NCBI GenBank assembly: GCA_947561395.2
Contig: OX387186.1
Location: 8,111,888 to 8,175,887, forward strand
Length of the DNA stretch: 64,000 nt
Source of the DNA: Buxus sempervirens
Lineage: Eukaryota; Streptophyta; Magnoliopsida; Buxales; Buxaceae
Direction of reading: 5' to 3'
This document shows positions 52,301 through 60,861 of the stretch, piece after piece. Position numbers and translations under genes: made by a program. Position 1 is the stretch's first letter; each line of letters starts with the position of its first letter. The notes below the pieces were generated by a model. That model was not told the origin of the DNA. It did not search any database and was given only the letters and a program-made list of their open reading frames with translations.

Positions 52301-55300
52301 CTTCTCTCTCTCTCTCTCTCTCCTGAATATCTATTTTTCCCACCTCTCCTTCCTCTATTTGTTTTTCCTTTTTTTTTCTCATGGACCCTGCAAAGCACTC
52401 CGTGAATCACAATTAAATTGACAGCAATATGATTACGCTGTCATTGTCACCGAAGTTTTGATAGACACAAAGCAGCATTCCACTCGTGTTGACTGAAACA
52501 AAGACCCTCCAAATTCAGTGGACCCACCAAAACTGGATGGCAAACACTGGTGTCCACGAATCAACAGCCCAAATTTCTCCATCAAAACACTAGTTAGACA
52601 AACAAATAGCATCACCTTTCATAGTGTTTCAACAATATCTATAAAAATTCATGGAAAAGGCATTTGGTCCAAGGGAGTCATCCCAATCCATCTTTAAAGC
52701 AGCAAAAAACTAATCTTAGAAGGATCTTCAAACTAAACAAGCAATGGTAATAACTGTCTAAGCTTATTCTGAGGTCCTCCATCATTATTTTACCATCAAT
52801 ACAAAGTCAAGAAATGCAATTGTTTCTTCTAGCTTTTGCACAAATAAAAGCTTAGCGTTATTTTCAGAATTCAATGAATTGAACTTTTTGCATTCTACCT
52901 CCCAACTAATTTCTTTTTCAAGTCTCCATCAAGACATCCCAAATCCTGTAAAATAATCTTCTTATTAAAGTCCAAACCCCAATAATACTTTGTCTTATAT
53001 TGATATATTTTTTGCATAAAGATGATATTCGAAAACTACTAACTTCTTTATTACTCAAAAAAATAAAAATAATATAAGAAAAAAAAAGAAGAAGAAGAAA
53101 GAAAGAAACCACTAACTGCTAAATGCCCAACAACTAAGCATTAGGCAATAAATTATTCACTTAATTCAATAGATTCTTTTTCTGAAAACAAATTATGGAA
53201 TAAAAACCAGTAGGAAAAAAAATGACCAGATACTGCAACTAAAAGACGCAACAGGAAAAGTCAGCATGGCACAAAATGAAGAGAAGCACTGAAAAAGAAA
53301 TGAAGGAATATTGTTATCAGAATGGGTTTAGGGAGATCAGAGATAAAAACCTCACCAGTCCAGCAATCTTTTTTATCATTGCTGCTGGATTTGAGTTCAG
53401 TCCTTTCACCAATGCCACAATCAGCTGCTTTAACATGGAAAGCTTCTTATCTTTATCTGAATCTACAAGAATGATATCAGCTCTAAGGCCCTCCATGCCC
53501 AAAGCATAAAGTTCATCTGGAGAAGGAATACTGTCAAAAAGCTCCTTCAGCTTTTTATCCTGCTCACATTTACCTTAGTCAATCAACTACCAAATTTTCA
53601 TTAACAGGCATCAAAAATAAAAATTCAGAATCTAGATTCAGGAGAACAGTGAACTGAATAAGAACTAAAACACATGAACAAGGAGAAAGAATGTGCACTA
53701 ACAACGGTACAAAACAAACATACCAGCGTCATATGTTGATAGTGAAAACGCATTTTATTCTACTTGCATATTCTTTTCCAGCATTCCAAATGCAGAGGGG
53801 ATGCTTATGTTTATGAACTATGCCGGCTCAAAGAAATGGACATAGCGAGGGTGAGAGCCTACAATGTGTAATATATACACAAAATTGACTAAATTTGAAG
53901 AAAGTAGTTTTTCTAAGATTTAGGAGAATCTAATGCACAGAACAGAAGTATAGGTAGTGTGCCAAGCAGATGAAACCAACCAGGCGGTCACCCAAGTTTT
54001 TAAAATTTAAAATTTGACAGCCATTTTGGTAGATAGCTCGGAGGAATTGTCGATATGTTGTCAAAAATTCACCAACATTGAAGAAAATGCTGCCATTTTG
54101 GGTTAAATATTAAGGAAATATGGGGAAATTGGAATCTTGAATTGAACATCTAGAAGGTTTAATGAGTAAGACACATTAAAAAGCCCAAAATATCAGGAAA
54201 AATATGTATATAAGTCAATCATAAATTAAGCCATGTAACTAAAACCCAAAAATATCTAAACAAGTATAAAGTTAGAGTGTAGGGAAGATAAAAAAAATTA
54301 TACCTAAATAATCAAACTATAGTCTGAAACCATATAATCATATAAAGAAGAGATAATGCCACAAAAATATGAATATGGCTAAATAACATCAACATAGAAT
54401 AAAAGAAATAATAATGAAAACGAAAAATAAAAATAAAATAGCTTCATAAAATATAGAAAAGCTCAAGTAGAATTTCTCTTTATAATACAATTACAATACT
54501 ATCTCCAATTCATGATATGACAAAAAAAGAAAAAAAAAATCCAATCCAAGTATTCCCTCAAATGTGTCCCTTTCCTTCTCGGTCTACTTGGAGTCCTAAT
54601 GTTCCTCCGAAGGTAAGGACTTTCATTTGGGTGGTGTTCCTTGATAAGAGCAACACTGCTGATGCACTGCAACGCAGGTGTAAGTATCAAGCGCTTTCTC
54701 CCCATATTTGTGTGATGTGCTGGAATTCAGGAGAGTCTATGATCATTTATTTGTACATTGTTTCATGGCTGATAAAATTTAGAGCTTATTCCTTGACAGG
54801 GTAGGTATTGCTTGGGTGATGCCATCATCTTTCAATCACCTTGTGAAGCAGTGGAGATTTCATGGTTTGGGACAAAAGGGGCATATTATGTATCAATTCC
54901 TACTATTTGCAATTCCATGGAGCGGTTGGTTGGAAAGGAACAAGCAAGTACTTGAAGACATAAAGTCAACATTTCTGACATCGTGAATAATATCATAAGA
55001 ATGGTAGCATGGTTGTGTAGCTCTCTTCCTTGTTTTGATGATAATCAAGTTCATTATTTCATGAGAGCTTGGACAAGCTTGGACATCTTTACGAGGTTTC
55101 CAAGTTGGAAGGAGAGAATTGTGACGGTATGGAAGCCCCCAGAACTAGGTTTTACCAAACTTAATATTGATGGGAGCTCATTTGGAAATCCAAGGCCTGT
55201 AGGCATTGGTGGACTTTTTCGAGACCATGAAAGGAAGATTGTGAGATGTTTTTCTGGTCCGATTAGATTATAGGATTCTTTGTTTGCAGAAGCTTCAGCC

Positions 55301-58057
55301 TTGCTTACGGGAGTCCAATTGGCAAAAAGTTTGGGGTTGATGAAGTTGGTAATTGAGGGAGAATCTAAGAGTATCATAGATTGGATGTTGTCAAGATCAG
55401 CTGGCTCCTGAGATTGGATCACATGATTCGTTTAGTTAGGTTCATCTATTTTGGCTGGAATATTTAGTCCCATCATGTCCCTAGATCTGCCAACAAACAT
55501 GCAGATCAGTAAGCTAGACTCAGGGTGGTCAGAGACTCTTTGATGGTTGGAGACTGGTTTGAGATGGGGTAGTTGTTGTTTGTTTACGCCTGCTGGTGTA
55601 TTTTCTCAGTTTTCTGGGTTCTTGTTGACTGTTCCTTTTTGTATTCCTATCTTCATCCCCCTTCTTGGGGATTCTAGATAGTTCATGTACTTTTTTCTTC
55701 ATATATATATAACTCTCATTACCTATCAAAAAAAAGGTATTCCTCACATCTAAACTATACTTATATGCACCAATATTAAACCAATATCCATATAGTTTTG
55801 GTGGATACTAAAGAGCGTAGGTGAAGAATACAATAAGAATTCAAACATAGGCTTGGATAATGATGATGATAGATTGACATATGCATGAGGATCATACTCT
55901 TGATGGTTTGGGTTCTCCAAAAAGAAATTAAAAAAAAAAAAAAATTTATGTCCATATCTGTACAACCCCTCCACCATGGGGTAACTCATGCTTGTGTCTG
56001 CAGAGCACAATGCATAGCCATATAGCCTTTTCTAATATTTTCTTATTTTTACATAATTTTTAAAATTTTCATAATCTTAACTTTTAATACGTTTTATTAT
56101 TTAAACTATGAAATGATTGTATAGTTAATTAATGGCTAACAACTTAGTTAAATAGTGACCATTAACCTCTTCTAACATGTTACTACTCCAATGTTTTAAA
56201 AAAATTTTAAAACACACACACACACACACATATATATACGCACTAATAAATCAAGTGGAAGTATATATTGATTTCACATGATCAGTTAGGTTTATGAAGA
56301 TAAAAGTTTAAAAATTAGAACAAACATAGTTATCTTGAATAAGAGCTTTCAACAATCCTCTCAACACTGAGATATTTAAGAAAAAGTTGTTAGAACATTT
56401 TTTTTTTCATTCAAAAAACTCTGGCACAGTGCTAAAAATACAGTTTTAGGCATTTAGGCTTGACTAAGGGAAATAGGATAGAGGTATAGAGAGCGAGAGA
56501 GAGAGAGAGAGAGAGAGATGTCAATGTAATATGGAAATGGCAACACTTACCTTGATATGCTGTTTAAAGGACCAAATTTTGTAAAGTTTCATGATGTGCA
56601 AAATTACCTCAACATAATCAAAATTTTGATGACAACAATGACTCTGTGTTGTCTAATTTCACTAACATGGAGGAAAGTGGGGAAATAAACTATTTGGCTT
56701 CATTTTTTAATGTCAAATGCCATGAATGATGAAGTTCCAACATGCCTAGTAGCCACCTCACTCTCAAGTTTGAAATCCTCCTAGCAAACAAACTTGTAAA
56801 AAATCCTTGCATTCTAAATCATCTGACTCCCCAATCTTCACCTTATCTATTCCATTAACACGATGGAGTTAGGCAAAACAGCTCAGCATTTTCCACTCCA
56901 GCACATGGTTGAAAGAAAAACCTTCTTCAAAGTTAACCCCATGAACCAAAAGGTTTCCAAACTAATCCATAAGAGTAATTTCAATGGGAAACTCCTTAAA
57001 TTAATTTTTGGTTTATGGTCACTGTTGGTTGATGAAGACAGTTAATCCTATATAACCTATTAGAAAGATAACCATTTTCATCACTCGGATTTAAAAAATT
57101 TTTCTGGTATTCATTATTTTTTCACAGTTCTTTTCCGATATTTTCTAAAATGTTTTTAACTCCATTTGAGGAATTTTTACAGCCTTCCTATTCTTTTTAT
57201 GTCATAGTGCTGACTTCACAAATCAATCCGGCCAATATAGAAAGCAAAAAAAAAAAAAGGAAAATTCAACCCATCAAACGAATAAACATCTTTGTTGCAT
57301 TTACTAAAGAAGAGTTTCAGTAGCTTGCATCAAAAAACATGATTCTTAGTTTTGATGTCGTTCATTTATCAGCACAAATTTACATTTTAACAGGCACTTC
57401 TGATAAAGGAAACAGCCCATGACATACCATTCATCATGAAGTTGCTCTACTGTTAATTCAAAGCCAGGTTGCTGATAAATTTATAGCAAAGGAAAATGTT
57501 GAAAGCTCCAAATATTCCTAGTCAAAATATTTAAGTGAAAAAAAAAAAGAAAAGAAAAATAAATATGCATCATAAGTGCAAGTTAACAGAAAATAATAAC
57601 TTAAGCTGCGAAGACAAAAGATATGCTCAAATACTGTTCATACATAAGAATCTTTAGTACAATATACATATGCGAAAGGAGTAGTAAATTAGAACATTCA
57701 TACTATCATTAGATCTCCGATGGTTCTTCAGACAATTAGTTTTAAGCAAGCATATTATTGAAGAAGCGACAAGTATATCCCAAACCAGATACATAAACTA
57801 ATGCTCACCGGTATAACAGAGTAGAAACCATTAGGGATTGGCTCAGAAAGCCTTCCAGTACTCCAGAGAATCTGTGATGCGTTCAGAGATGACAAACCAT
57901 CTTGCACAAACTTGCTTGTTGTTTCTTTACTGCTTGAAGGCTCATCTTGAGAAACCAGAGAAACAGATTGTAATTTTTCCATAAAACCGGAGGACCACCA
58001 AGTAGAATTGGACGGCCCTGTTTCCCCTGGCCCAGCATCTTCTCGTGTCTCTTCCAT
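24734..58057 (-). CDS. EDR1-domain Raf-like MAPKKK, 16 coding exons
   Basis: Protein kinase of the plant Raf-like MAPKKK group, most like the Arabidopsis At3g58640/At2g31010 type by recalled family motifs. Joined exons (minus strand): 58057-57809, 53559-53356, 47753-47562, 47372-47113, 46937-46812, 46608-46519, 41815-41720, 38811-38725, 37568-37448, 33402-33102, 32676-32553, 32463-32444, 32165-32009, 25388-25100, 24978-24909, 24816-24734. All junctions are GT-AG and in phase, giving 822 residues and a TGA. Residues about 60-290 form the EDR1/CTR1-type regulatory domain. A Ser/Arg-rich linker follows. The kinase domain starts near residue 566: GIGFFG loop, K594 in VAIK, helix-C E612, HRD D690, DFG 708-710 and GTPEWMAPE 727-735. 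Every catalytic residue is present, so the enzyme should be active. Introns range from 89 bp to 6.6 kb and hold many transposons. The substrate and pathway position are not visible from sequence. Confidence 0.93.
27955..28250. repeat. Pyrimidine-rich minisatellite inside the TIR element
   Basis: Irregular repeats of TATTTTTGATTTCTCGAAGA plus ATCTCTTCTTCTTCACTTC, at least five copies with variable length. Its position just inside the element, upstream of exon-like sequence, resembles a CT-rich leader. Function unknown. Confidence 0.75.
29700..29827 (+). other. Exon-like segment inside the TIR element
   Basis: After a good acceptor (ATTGCTGCAG at about 29715-29724) a frame of about 33 codons reads RARSFMGVSQEQCKQWLQ and ends QDFY-stop at 29827. 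Upstream, near 28280-28350, an acceptor/donor pair (TTTCTTGCAG...AACCCAG|GTAGAA) could delimit a leader exon. I do not recognise the peptide. It could be a remnant of the element's own gene, a captured host exon, or chance. Confidence 0.3.
30290..30595. mobile_element. hAT-like MITE nested in the TIR element
   Basis: The 306-bp element starts TAATAATGGCAATGG and ends CCATTGCTATCCCTA. It is flanked by ATTAGGTT (30282-30289) and ATTAGGTG (30596-30603), 7 of 8 identical. It shares its termini and GGGCGGGTT-type interior with the copy at 9419-9657. It inserted after the 3.2-kb host element was in place. Confidence 0.75.
31140..31347. mobile_element. Tourist-like MITE
   Basis: About 208 bp. The ends TGTTGTGTTTGGATAAC and (inverted) GGCTGCGTTTGGGTACT resemble each other and the GGCYNYGTTTGG termini of Tourist/PIF MITEs. 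TAA flanks both sides (31137-31139 and 31348-31350). It lies in intron 13, 300 bp from the larger PIF-like element. Confidence 0.65.
32009..33402 (-). CDS. Kinase gene coding exons 10-13
   Basis: Exons 33402-33102, 32676-32553, 32463-32444 and 32165-32009 encode residues 476-676, from the last linker part (QKAISLPSSPHEF) through the kinase N-lobe. Exon 10 ends inside the glycine loop. Exon 11 carries VAIK and helix C. Exon 12 is only 20 nt (RLRHPN). Exon 13 covers VILFLGACMKPPRLSMVTEY to LKMLRDIC. The 6620-bp intron that follows hosts several transposons. Confidence 0.9.
33403..37447. other. Kinase intron 9, no gene seen
   Basis: 4 kb of AT-rich intron. It contains (AC)13 at 36231-36256 and a stretch rich in GGTGATG/GTTGGAG-like triplets at 36310-36540. 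I see no bounded transposon. Confidence 0.5.
36231..36256. repeat. (AC)13 microsatellite
   Basis: Uninterrupted AC repeat followed by a short AT run, within intron 9 of the kinase gene. Confidence 0.95.
37448..41815 (-). CDS. Kinase gene coding exons 7-9
   Basis: Exons 41815-41720, 38811-38725 and 37568-37448 encode residues 374-475: FRARGRSMLSGDR, the basic RRIRRRSISITPEIGDDIVR, and RAMNETLKQNRLV. Introns are 2908 and 1156 bp. The Ser-rich basic segment looks like a phosphorylation-rich linker between the regulatory and kinase domains (inference). Confidence 0.88.
39911..40808. mobile_element. hAT-like element, GGTTTACAATTTTG family, 0.9 kb
   Basis: The left end CATGGTTTACAATTTTGACG and right end ATGGCAAACCTTG are imperfect inverted repeats. 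The flanks are GTTATAAG (39903-39910) and GTTATAAT (40809-40816), 7 of 8 identical. A second internal end-like motif (GGTAAACCTTGGTAATAATC) at about 40222 suggests a composite or internally duplicated copy. The interior is full of CGAAATTTCGCC-type palindromes. It is related to 22778-23028 and lies in kinase intron 7. The open frames inside it are not genes. Confidence 0.68.
44300..44319. repeat. (AT)n microsatellite
   Basis: About ten AT units within kinase intron 6. Confidence 0.9.
45718..45887 (+). mobile_element. 5'-truncated LINE tail with 13-bp target duplication
   Basis: A 144-bp insert (45731-45874) ends in a run of A after ATTATTACCAATC, the 3' tail form of plant L1 elements. It is bracketed by perfect copies of AATAGCCCTCTTA (45718-45730 and 45875-45887). 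This is a dead-on-arrival retrotransposition product in kinase intron 6, inserted antisense to the gene. The perfect duplication points to a young insertion. Confidence 0.85.
46519..47753 (-). CDS. Kinase gene coding exons 3-6
   Basis: Four exons (47753-47562, 47372-47113, 46937-46812, 46608-46519) with introns of 189, 175 and 203 bp encode residues 152-374. Exons 3-4 finish the regulatory domain (GSCRPRAILFKVLADTVGLE, SYKHMSVIVMLN, HISAAGESDSAEND). Exons 5-6 hold a Ser/Arg-rich linker including SHSEPNIANAFWRRSRRK. The exon 3 donor is ambiguous by one codon (GTG|GTACGC preferred). Exon 5 uses a weaker AG|GTTGGG donor. Confidence 0.88.
47938..47957. repeat. (CA)n microsatellite
   Basis: About ten CA units in kinase intron 2, near exon 3. 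Confidence 0.85.
48803..48832. repeat. (AT)n microsatellite
   Basis: AT repeat interrupted once by GT, in kinase intron 2. Confidence 0.85.
49230..50130 (-). mobile_element. L1-type LINE reverse-transcriptase fragment
   Basis: The minus strand carries decayed RT sequence: DKALGIDGLSII at about 49885-49925, ELIDNGVGDIFISLMLKKDG at about 49770-49830, and DFRPISLVCRFYKIL at about 49720-49760. These follow the order of a plant L1 RT. Stops and frameshifts interrupt it. It lies in kinase intron 2 in the same orientation as the gene. Boundaries are approximate. Confidence 0.65.
50480..51330 (-). mobile_element. L1-type LINE RNase H fragment
   Basis: The minus strand has FDGCSLGNPC at about 50905-50935, then GDSIHAELLAFFMGLKHAQK and IVEGNVKTIIQWM (50690-50825), and GNDVADKLACGQ near 50595-50635: the RNase H domain that ends plant L1 polyproteins. 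It lies upstream, on the minus strand, of the RT fragment at 49.2-50.1 kb. That is the reverse of the order within one element, so the two come from different insertions or a rearranged one. Confidence 0.65.
51777..51952. repeat. GT/AT-rich microsatellite block plus (ATC)n
   Basis: Compound repeat: GTGTGTGT and TATATACATA motifs from 51777 to about 51916, followed by CACCATCATCATCATCATC to 51952. The open frames across it on both strands are artefacts of the repeat. Confidence 0.9.
52150..52395. repeat. (CT)n-rich low-complexity tract
   Basis: Several (CT)5-10 runs separated by CCCTCC-type sequence, within kinase intron 2. The 94-codon plus-strand frame through it is low-complexity and not supported. 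Confidence 0.85.
53356..53559 (-). CDS. Kinase gene coding exon 2
   Basis: Encodes residues 84-151 (DKKLKELFDSIPSPDELYAL to MIKKIAGL) of the EDR1-type regulatory domain, phase 0 on both sides. Acceptor GTGAGCAG, donor CTG|GTGAGG. The following intron is 5602 bp and contains LINE fragments and microsatellites. Confidence 0.92.
54565..55736 (+). mobile_element. L1-type LINE 3' half
   Basis: The plus strand carries a zf-RVT-like segment (TWSPNVPPKVRTFIWVVF, 54577-54640) and then the RNase H domain (LGFTKLNIDGSSFGNP, GIGGLFRDHERKIV, then after an in-frame TAG SLFAEASALLTGVQLAKSLG). A 3' UTR follows, ending ATTACCTATCAAAAAAAA at 55736. GTATTCCTCACATC right after the A-run resembles GTATTCCCTCAAATG just before the coding remnant (54550-54564) and may be an aged target duplication. 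It sits in kinase intron 1, antisense to the gene. Confidence 0.72.
56489..56518. repeat. (GA)n microsatellite
   Basis: About fourteen GA units with one early interruption, in kinase intron 1. Confidence 0.92.
57809..58057 (-). CDS. Kinase gene coding exon 1
   Basis: Encodes residues 1-83, starting METhionine-EETREDAGPG and ending NGFYSVIP at donor CCG|GTGAGC, phase 0. The start is the first ATG of the frame and matches the N-terminus typical of this subfamily. The next intron is 4249 bp. Confidence 0.9.
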
Positions 58058-58796
58058 CTTCTTGAAGAATCAATACACAAAACCATTTCTTCCCACTTCT
58101 TACCCCATAAAGGACATCTTAAAACAGAAATCTTAAATGACAGAATATAGATCTACCACAAAACGGCATTATGATTCCCTCAGCCTGGAGGTCATATAAC
58201 CTGTACAAAATATAAGAGAATGTTTACTTCACTATTGAACAAAATTGTAGATACATATCTCACTTGGTGTAAATAACATGTTGGCTCAAGTTATGGCCCC
58301 TGTGGGGAGCCTGTACAATTTTTGCATGCCTATAGGTGTGAGCTGGAGTTAATGTACTTCTTCAATTTTAACTGAAATGAGAGTCTTATTAAAAAGAAAT
58401 TATAATAATAACAATAACAAGTTGGCTCTAATTAGATTTCGTTTTATAACACCTCAAAAGTGAAAAAGATTCAAAAACAAACTAAGAAGAGATAATGATA
58501 AAAATTTCATGTGCAAAAATATCAAGTGAATGTCCAGCGATTTTTTGTCTTTCATGACAAACAAAAAGTATATGACACTAAAGATACAGCAAGTTCTAGC
58601 AAGCAGCCCCACCTGGAAGACGGGAGAAACTTTTTTTGTCTGGAATAGACTCCAATGCCAAAAACACAATACTAGACTATAAATCATATATTACAGGTAA
58701 TATCAGAAACCATATGATATTGAACAATAAGGCTATAACCAGTAACCTACAGGCAAGCAACACCACAAAAAGAAGCAATTTGCAAACACGTGAAAA

Positions 58797-59150
58797 GGAA
58801 ACAGTCCATCAAATTTAACAAGAAAATTTAACAGACCCATGAACAGAACTTTGCAACAAGACAAACAATAATAATATCCAACAATAATATATGATTTTTA
58901 TTTCAATGAATAAAAATCATTTACCATTAAAAAAAATAGAGAATCTTCATTCTAGTAACATCCCTATTTGAAGAGGAAACAGTCCATCAAATTTAACAAG
59001 AAAATTTCACAGACCCGTGAACAGAGCTTTGCAACAAGACAAACAATAATAATATCCAACAATAAGATATGATTTTTTTTCTACGAATAAAGATCACTTA
59101 CCATAGAAAAAGAGAGAATCTTCATTCTGGTAACATCCCTTCTTTGAAGA
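58797..59150. repeat. Tandem duplication, 178-bp period
   Basis: Two adjacent copies (58797-58974 and 58975 to about 59150) begin GGAAACAGTCCATCAAATTT and end AACATCCC plus a few bases. They differ by scattered substitutions and small indels. They lie about 0.7-1.1 kb upstream of the kinase start codon. Confidence 0.85.
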
Positions 59151-59682
59151 CTTCTGGGTTCGAATGGATATATCCAAAGTGGCAAAGTGCCCTGCTTTGC
59201 TAATCACCTATTATTTAAATCTACAACCTAAAGGTGAAAGTGGCAAGTGAATAATCAACTTTTAGGTTCACCTGTTCTTGAATAATATAACAGCAGATTA
59301 TATTCTGAGAGTATATGCAATAAACCATATATTTTTATTTATGTACTAATTTGTTGGCATTCATACACAACAAATTATATTTGAGTTAATGTCTCTCTCT
59401 ACTAGTCTCTATCTCCCAGTTTTGATCTTGTTCTTACAAGCTTATTTATGGATCAGACAATTCAGTTACCATCTCTTATGCTGTCTAGCAACACTGTCCC
59501 TCGCATTTTATATCAAGGAGCTACCATCATCTGATCATCTTCTTTTCAGCATCAAAAGGCAAATAAATATCAATCAAACACAGTCTGATAAGTTAAACAA
59601 CTCTGAATTCCAATGAAAGACACAAAAGAATTGGCCAATGGTGATACAAGGACCTATGATTAAATCATGATAGAAGAAGTAC

Positions 59683-59975
59683 GACCATAAAGAGTTTTAC
59701 ATGATGTTTGTAGATAACAAATTCTTAATGGACAAACACACACTCACAAACCAGTGTGACCAAGAAGGAGGATTGAAAGCTAATCAGACCAGTAAACATA
59801 CGATCTCAGGGAGACCAAAAAACCATTTTGACCATAAAGAGTTTTACATGATGTTTGTAGATAGCAAATTCTTAATGCACGCACACTCTCTCACGAACCA
59901 GTGTGACCAAGACGGAGGACTGAAAGCTAATCAGACCAGTAAACACTGGATCTCAGGGAGACCAAAATCATTTCC
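59683..59975. repeat. Tandem duplication, 147-bp period
   Basis: Two copies (59683-59829 and 59830 to about 59975) begin GACCATAAAGAGTTTTACATG and end ATCTCAGGGAGACCAAA. Because 147 is a multiple of three, a 92-codon frame stays open through both copies and reads as a 49-residue repeat. No domain is recognisable and it is probably not coding. Confidence 0.85.
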
Positions 59976-60166
59976 ATAGTGTGATGGTCAGACAAGAAAC
60001 TACCACCTTGAATGGTTGAGCAGTGTGGGATTCTTGATACAGTCAATTGGAATGGTCCAAACAGGCATCATTTTGCTCAGACTTAGAATGTTTGACTGTC
60101 ATTGATGACTAAAATGGTTCAAACAATCTATTCATTCTTTTTGATAATACTTTTCTTTCTACCAAG

Positions 60167-60810
60167 TGATGCAGGGGGATCCGATACAGAGGATGCTGAG
60201 CTATCAGATTGCACATTAATGGCGCTGGAATACCATGAGTTGGCAGATCATCGCAAAGGTAGGAGGTGATCATGGTATCTTTCTTATTGGGACAGTTTTG
60301 AGTGCGTTTTAGTATTTTGGCCATAACTTTGGCTACGGTTATCAGAATCGCACATATGACCCCAATTCGGAAAGATATCTTCGGCGCGCACGCCATGCTA
60401 CATTGACTGAAGTCGATGTGCACCTTTCTCGACCTCAAATTCCGCTGTTTTCCCCTCCGAATTGCTATTCTTAGTTATTTGTTGCTATTTTTGGTAATAC
60501 TTCGTTTGTCAATTAGTAAGTGATTTTAAACCCGATTTGGACTAGATTTTTCATAGGTTGCTTATTTTATTCTATATTTTATTTAGGCATGCCTTAAGGG
60601 ATTTTGCCGTTTTTAGTAACTTTCCAGTATAGACGATTTCTGGCTATAAAGTCCGGCTTGTGGACTGATTTTAGGGGACTTGATTAATTGATATTGAATT
60701 GAACCTCAGAGACGTTTTTCTCTGTGTTTTGGGCAAGCTACTTGTGTTCTTCCCTGTTTATCATCTATTCGAACTAGCCTACAGAATAATCTCTATTCTA
60801 TTTGGCGTCA
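60167..60810 (+). mobile_element. 5' LTR of the Ty3/Gypsy element
   Basis: A stretch of about 644 bp starting TGATGCAGGGGGATCC and ending TTTGGCGTCA (TG...CA termini) lies directly before the primer binding site. It contains a TATAAA at 60645-60650. The 3' LTR is outside the window, so the 5' boundary is inferred from the TG motif and the usual size. Confidence 0.55.
60645..60650 (+). promoter_or_regulatory. TATA box in the LTR
   Basis: TATAAA about 165 bp before the LTR end, where U3/R promoters of plant LTR elements usually sit. Activity is not known. Confidence 0.4.
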
Positions 60811-60812
60811 GT

Positions 60813-60823
60813 TGGTATCAAAG
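60813..60823 (+). other. Primer binding site (tRNA-iMet type)
   Basis: TGGTATCAAAG, two bases after the LTR CA end, matches the start of the initiator-methionine tRNA complement used by most plant Ty3/Gypsy elements (TGGTATCAGAG) with one mismatch. Confidence 0.7.
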
Positions 60824-60861
60824 TTTCAACATCTTCCTAGGGTGAGATTTCATCAGTTTTA

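Larger units (their letters stand above)
53560..57808. other. Kinase intron 1
   Basis: A 4.2-kb intron containing a plus-strand LINE remnant (54565-55736), CA/TA repeats near 56211-56240 and a (GA)n run at 56489-56518. No host gene is seen. Confidence 0.5.
58058..60166. other. Kinase upstream region with local duplications
   Basis: The first few hundred bases should hold the kinase 5' leader and promoter. A leader intron is possible but could not be fixed. Two unrelated tandem-repeat pairs (58797-59150 and 59683-59975) are annotated separately. No gene is seen. Confidence 0.45.

Noticed and set aside
51767..52421. Open frames across GT, ATC and CT repeats
   Set aside because: Low-complexity translations (MMMMMM, SLSLSL) explained by microsatellites.
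24734..58057. Kinase locus as a pseudogene or as several genes
   Set aside because: All sixteen exons join in phase with GT-AG sites, every catalytic residue is present, and the order follows one known protein family.
58797..59975. Repeat array resembling CRISPR
   Set aside because: Only two long units in each of two unrelated pairs, no spacers of uniform size and no cas genes; plant tandem duplications fit better.
60109..60438. 109-codon minus-strand frame
   Set aside because: Overlaps the proposed LTR and has no recognisable domain.
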